Assembly: GCA_031254155.1 (NCBI GenBank)
Contig: JAIRVA010000072.1
Coordinates: 1 to 14,680, forward strand
Direction: 5' to 3'
DNA length: 14,680 nucleotides
Origin: Propionibacteriaceae bacterium
GTDB taxonomy: Bacteria; Actinomycetota; Actinomycetes; Propionibacteriales; Propionibacteriaceae
The notes under the pieces are model-generated. The model saw only the letters and a program-made list of their open reading frames with translations, had not been told where the DNA came from and ran no database searches. Both the position numbers and the translations under genes were made by a program. The stretch's first letter is position 1. Every line of letters starts with the position of its first letter. Shown piece by piece: positions 13,087 through 14,680 of the stretch.

Positions 13087-13983
13087 GTGTTCGAGGTCGA
13101 CGTACTCGTCATCGGCTCACTGAACCATGACATTGTGGCCGGGGTCGATCAGGCCCCGGCGCCGGGGGAGACCGTGCTCGCGCGGACCCTCGTCCGGACG
13201 AACGGCGGCAAGGGCGGCAACCAGGCGGTCGCCGCGGCCCGCGCCGGGGCGTCCGTGCGGCTGCTCAGCGCGGTCGGGACGGATGCCGAGGGGGACATGC
13301 AGGTGACGAGCCTCGCGGCCTTCGGCGTGGACACGTCGGTGATCGCGCGGGAGGCCGGCCAGCGGACTTCGCTCGCGCTCATCTGGGTGACGCCCGACGG
13401 GGAGAACTCGATCATCGTCACCCCGGGGGCGAAGGACCGGGTGACACCGGAGTTGGTGTGGCAACTGGGTGCTGGGCTCGCTCCCCGCGTCGTCCTGGCC
13501 CAGTCCGAGGTCGGGGCGGCGGTCTGCGACGCGGCGGCGGGTCTGGCGGCGCAGGTGGGGGCGCGGTACGTACTGAGCTGCGGGCCGGTCGTTCTCCCGG
13601 CGGCGACCACGCTGGCGGCCTGCGACCCGGTGATCGTGAACGCGGGCGAGGCCCGGGATCTGCTGGCGGGCGTCGGTGCCGTCGCCACCGGGCCGGAGAC
13701 GGAGCTGACCCAGGCGCTCCTCGCGGCGACGGGTGCGCGGTCCGTGGTCGTGACGCTGGGCGCCTCCGGAAGCGTGGTGGCGGAGCGGGATGGCGGTACG
13801 GTACGTCTTCCCGCGGTACCCGCCACCGATGTGGTGGACACCACCGGGGCCGGTGACACGTACTGTGGCGTTGTCGTCGCCCGGATCGCCCAGGGGGACG
13901 CTCTGGCCGACGCCGCCCGCGAGGCGGCGGTCGCGGCGTCCGCGGCGGTGGGTTGGCGGGGCGCTCGCCCCGAACTGGTATGA
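13087..13983 (+). CDS. Ribokinase-like PfkB-family sugar kinase
   Basis: This 298-residue cytoplasmic kinase has both PfkB signatures: GGKGGNQAVAAARAG (40-54) and VVDTTGAGDTYCG (249-261), the latter with catalytic Asp257 and the anion-hole GAGD. The NxxE motif NAGE is at 185-188. The residues that hold ribose in E. coli ribokinase (Asn14, Asp16, the GGKGGN loop, Glu143, Asp255) have counterparts Asn13, Asp15, loop 40-45, Glu141 and Asp257. Ribose or a close pentose is therefore a reasonable substrate, though unproven. GTG 13087 has GGGAGG four bases upstream and starts the family's first strand (VDVLVIGSLNHDIV). It is 16 bp downstream of the regulator. The last six codons and stop are echoed 66 bp downstream in the same frame. 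Confidence 0.88.
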   Translation: MFEVDVLVIGSLNHDIVAGVDQAPAPGETVLARTLVRTNGGKGGNQAVAAARAGASVRLLSAVGTDAEGDMQVTSLAAFGVDTSVIAREAGQRTSLALIWVTPDGENSIIVTPGAKDRVTPELVWQLGAGLAPRVVLAQSEVGAAVCDAAAGLAAQVGARYVLSCGPVVLPAATTLAACDPVIVNAGEARDLLAGVGAVATGPETELTQALLAATGARSVVVTLGASGSVVAERDGGTVRLPAVPATDVVDTTGAGDTYCGVVVARIAQGDALADAAREAAVAASAAVGWRGARPELV

Positions 13984-14045
13984 AGACTTCTGAGAGACGA
14001 CTGTTATCGGGGTTGGTCGCCGTGGCAGGCTCGCCCCGAACTGGT
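13963..14045 (+). repeat. Direct repeat of the PfkB gene's 3' end
   Basis: The 17-mer GCTCGCCCCGAACTGGT occurs at 13963-13979, inside the last codons of the kinase, and again at 14029-14045. GGTTGG also recurs nearby (13951 and 14011). The offset of the 17-mer is 66 bp, a whole number of codons. Both copies spell ARPELV and then stop (TGA in the first, TAA in the second). The first copy also forms a short hairpin with upstream bases (CGGGGCG at 13957-13963 with CGCCCCG at 13966-13972); the second copy lacks the left arm. Confidence 0.75.
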
Positions 14046-14052
14046 GTAATAA

Positions 14053-14613
14053 CTAATTTCCCAGCAGGGTCGCGGCGATGGTGGCCGCGGCCCGCTGGAT
14101 GAGCGCAAAGGACGACCGGAAGACGTCGTCGGAGGCTCCGAAAGGGTCGGGAACGTCGAGTTCGGCGGGAGTCAGCCGGAGACGGGGCCGCGCGAGGCGG
14201 GCCTCGTCGGCGATGAGGCGGACGCGGTCCGTGAGCGGCAAGGGTACGAGGGCGGCCCGGTCCGCGAGAGCGGCCGCGCGGGCGAACTCCAGCAGCGTGA
14301 AGGTGCGTTTCATAGCGTGCGGGGCGAGGCCGACGACGGCGGAGCGGTGTTCGACTGTGGCGGTGAGAATCCGGTCGGCCGCCCGTACCATGGGTTCGCG
14401 GATCTGCCGCGCGGCGAACGCGGCGGCCGATCCGCCGGCCGCTTCCACCAGCGCGGCCATGGGGGGTGCGATCGGGGAGTCCACCACGGCCCACGTGCCC
14501 GCGCTGCTTACGCGGGCGGCCGGGCCGAGCGGTGCGGCGAGCAGTCGCTCGGCCGCTGGAGAGCGGCAGATGTTGCCCGTGCAGACTGTGAGGATGGCGA
14601 GTGTTGAATTCAT
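14053..14613 (-). CDS. Low-molecular-weight protein tyrosine phosphatase
   Basis: This 186-residue cytoplasmic phosphatase has the LMW-PTP active-site loop near its N-terminus: VCTGNICRSP, with nucleophile Cys11 and Arg17. The downstream SSAGTW segment and the general-acid motif DPFG near residues 150-153 also fit (VPDPFGASDDVFRSSF). Such enzymes dephosphorylate tyrosine or arginine phosphates, often on kinases linked to polysaccharide export. ATG 14613 places the loop at the usual distance from the N-terminus. The frame open to 14643 adds ten residues without family match. No good Shine-Dalgarno sequence is visible. A TAGAGT box close upstream hints at an almost leaderless transcript. The gene is convergent with the kinase and is probably unrelated to the sugar locus. 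The 67 bp beyond it to the window end show no gene. Confidence 0.88.
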   Translation of the reverse strand: MNSTLAILTVCTGNICRSPAAERLLAAPLGPAARVSSAGTWAVVDSPIAPPMAALVEAAGGSAAAFAARQIREPMVRAADRILTATVEHRSAVVGLAPHAMKRTFTLLEFARAAALADRAALVPLPLTDRVRLIADEARLARPRLRLTPAELDVPDPFGASDDVFRSSFALIQRAAATIAATLLGN

Positions 14614-14680
14614 GATGACTCTAGTCGAGGCTGTCGTCGCCACAGATACACCATGACATTCGCAGTTGCGTGAGGCAAAA

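Noticed and set aside
13957..13972. CGGGGCG/CGCCCCG hairpin as terminator of the kinase gene
   Set aside because: It lies inside the coding sequence with a 2-nt gap between arms, and no T-run follows.
13981..14048. TGA 13981 as a recoded (selenocysteine or readthrough) codon
   Set aside because: The PfkB fold is complete before it and no recoding element is evident. A duplicated gene end explains the open frame more simply.

Overview
The window is GC-rich with dense, same-strand, overlapping operons. Start codons (ATG and GTG), a TANNNT-type leaderless promoter, lipoprotein solute-binding proteins and an importer lacking its own ATPase all fit an actinomycete (Actinomycetota). Nothing here allows a genus call. 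Almost everything belongs to one carbohydrate uptake and catabolism locus arranged around a divergent control region at about 4320-5116.

Left arm, minus strand, read from 4912 down to 166: an RbsD/FucU-type sugar mutarotase with its own hairpin terminator; then a strong promoter with a 20-bp dyad over the transcription start; then a nucleoside-hydrolase-like protein, a CUT1-type solute-binding lipoprotein and two MalF/MalG-type permeases. There is no ATPase gene, so a shared MsiK-type ATPase elsewhere is the likely motor. At the left edge (1-138) is the N-terminal part of a small antitoxin-like protein.

Right arm, plus strand, 5117-11959: a glycerol-kinase-like FGGY kinase, a DUF2291-type membrane-anchored protein, an RbsA-type double ATPase, an RbsC-type permease, an RbsB-type binding lipoprotein and a xylose-isomerase-like TIM-barrel isomerase/epimerase. 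The first four start codons after the kinase overlap or abut the preceding stop. After a 154-bp dyad-rich gap come a SorC-family sugar-responsive regulator, probably leaderless, and a ribokinase-like PfkB kinase. A convergent low-molecular-weight protein tyrosine phosphatase (14053-14613, minus) closes the window.

Working model (inference): one importer brings in a ribosyl or other glycosidic compound that the hydrolase-like enzyme may split. The mutarotase and ribokinase-like enzyme would then process the freed sugar. The Rbs-type importer, isomerase and FGGY kinase would handle a related sugar or polyol. The two divergent promoters share a layout: a TTGAC-type -35, a 17-18 bp spacer, and an ATTC-N6-GAAT dyad just after the start site. 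Two near-identical 17-bp boxes lie upstream, so the arms are probably co-regulated. The true substrate cannot be read from the sequence. I found no RNA genes, CRISPR arrays, insertion sequences or prophage genes.
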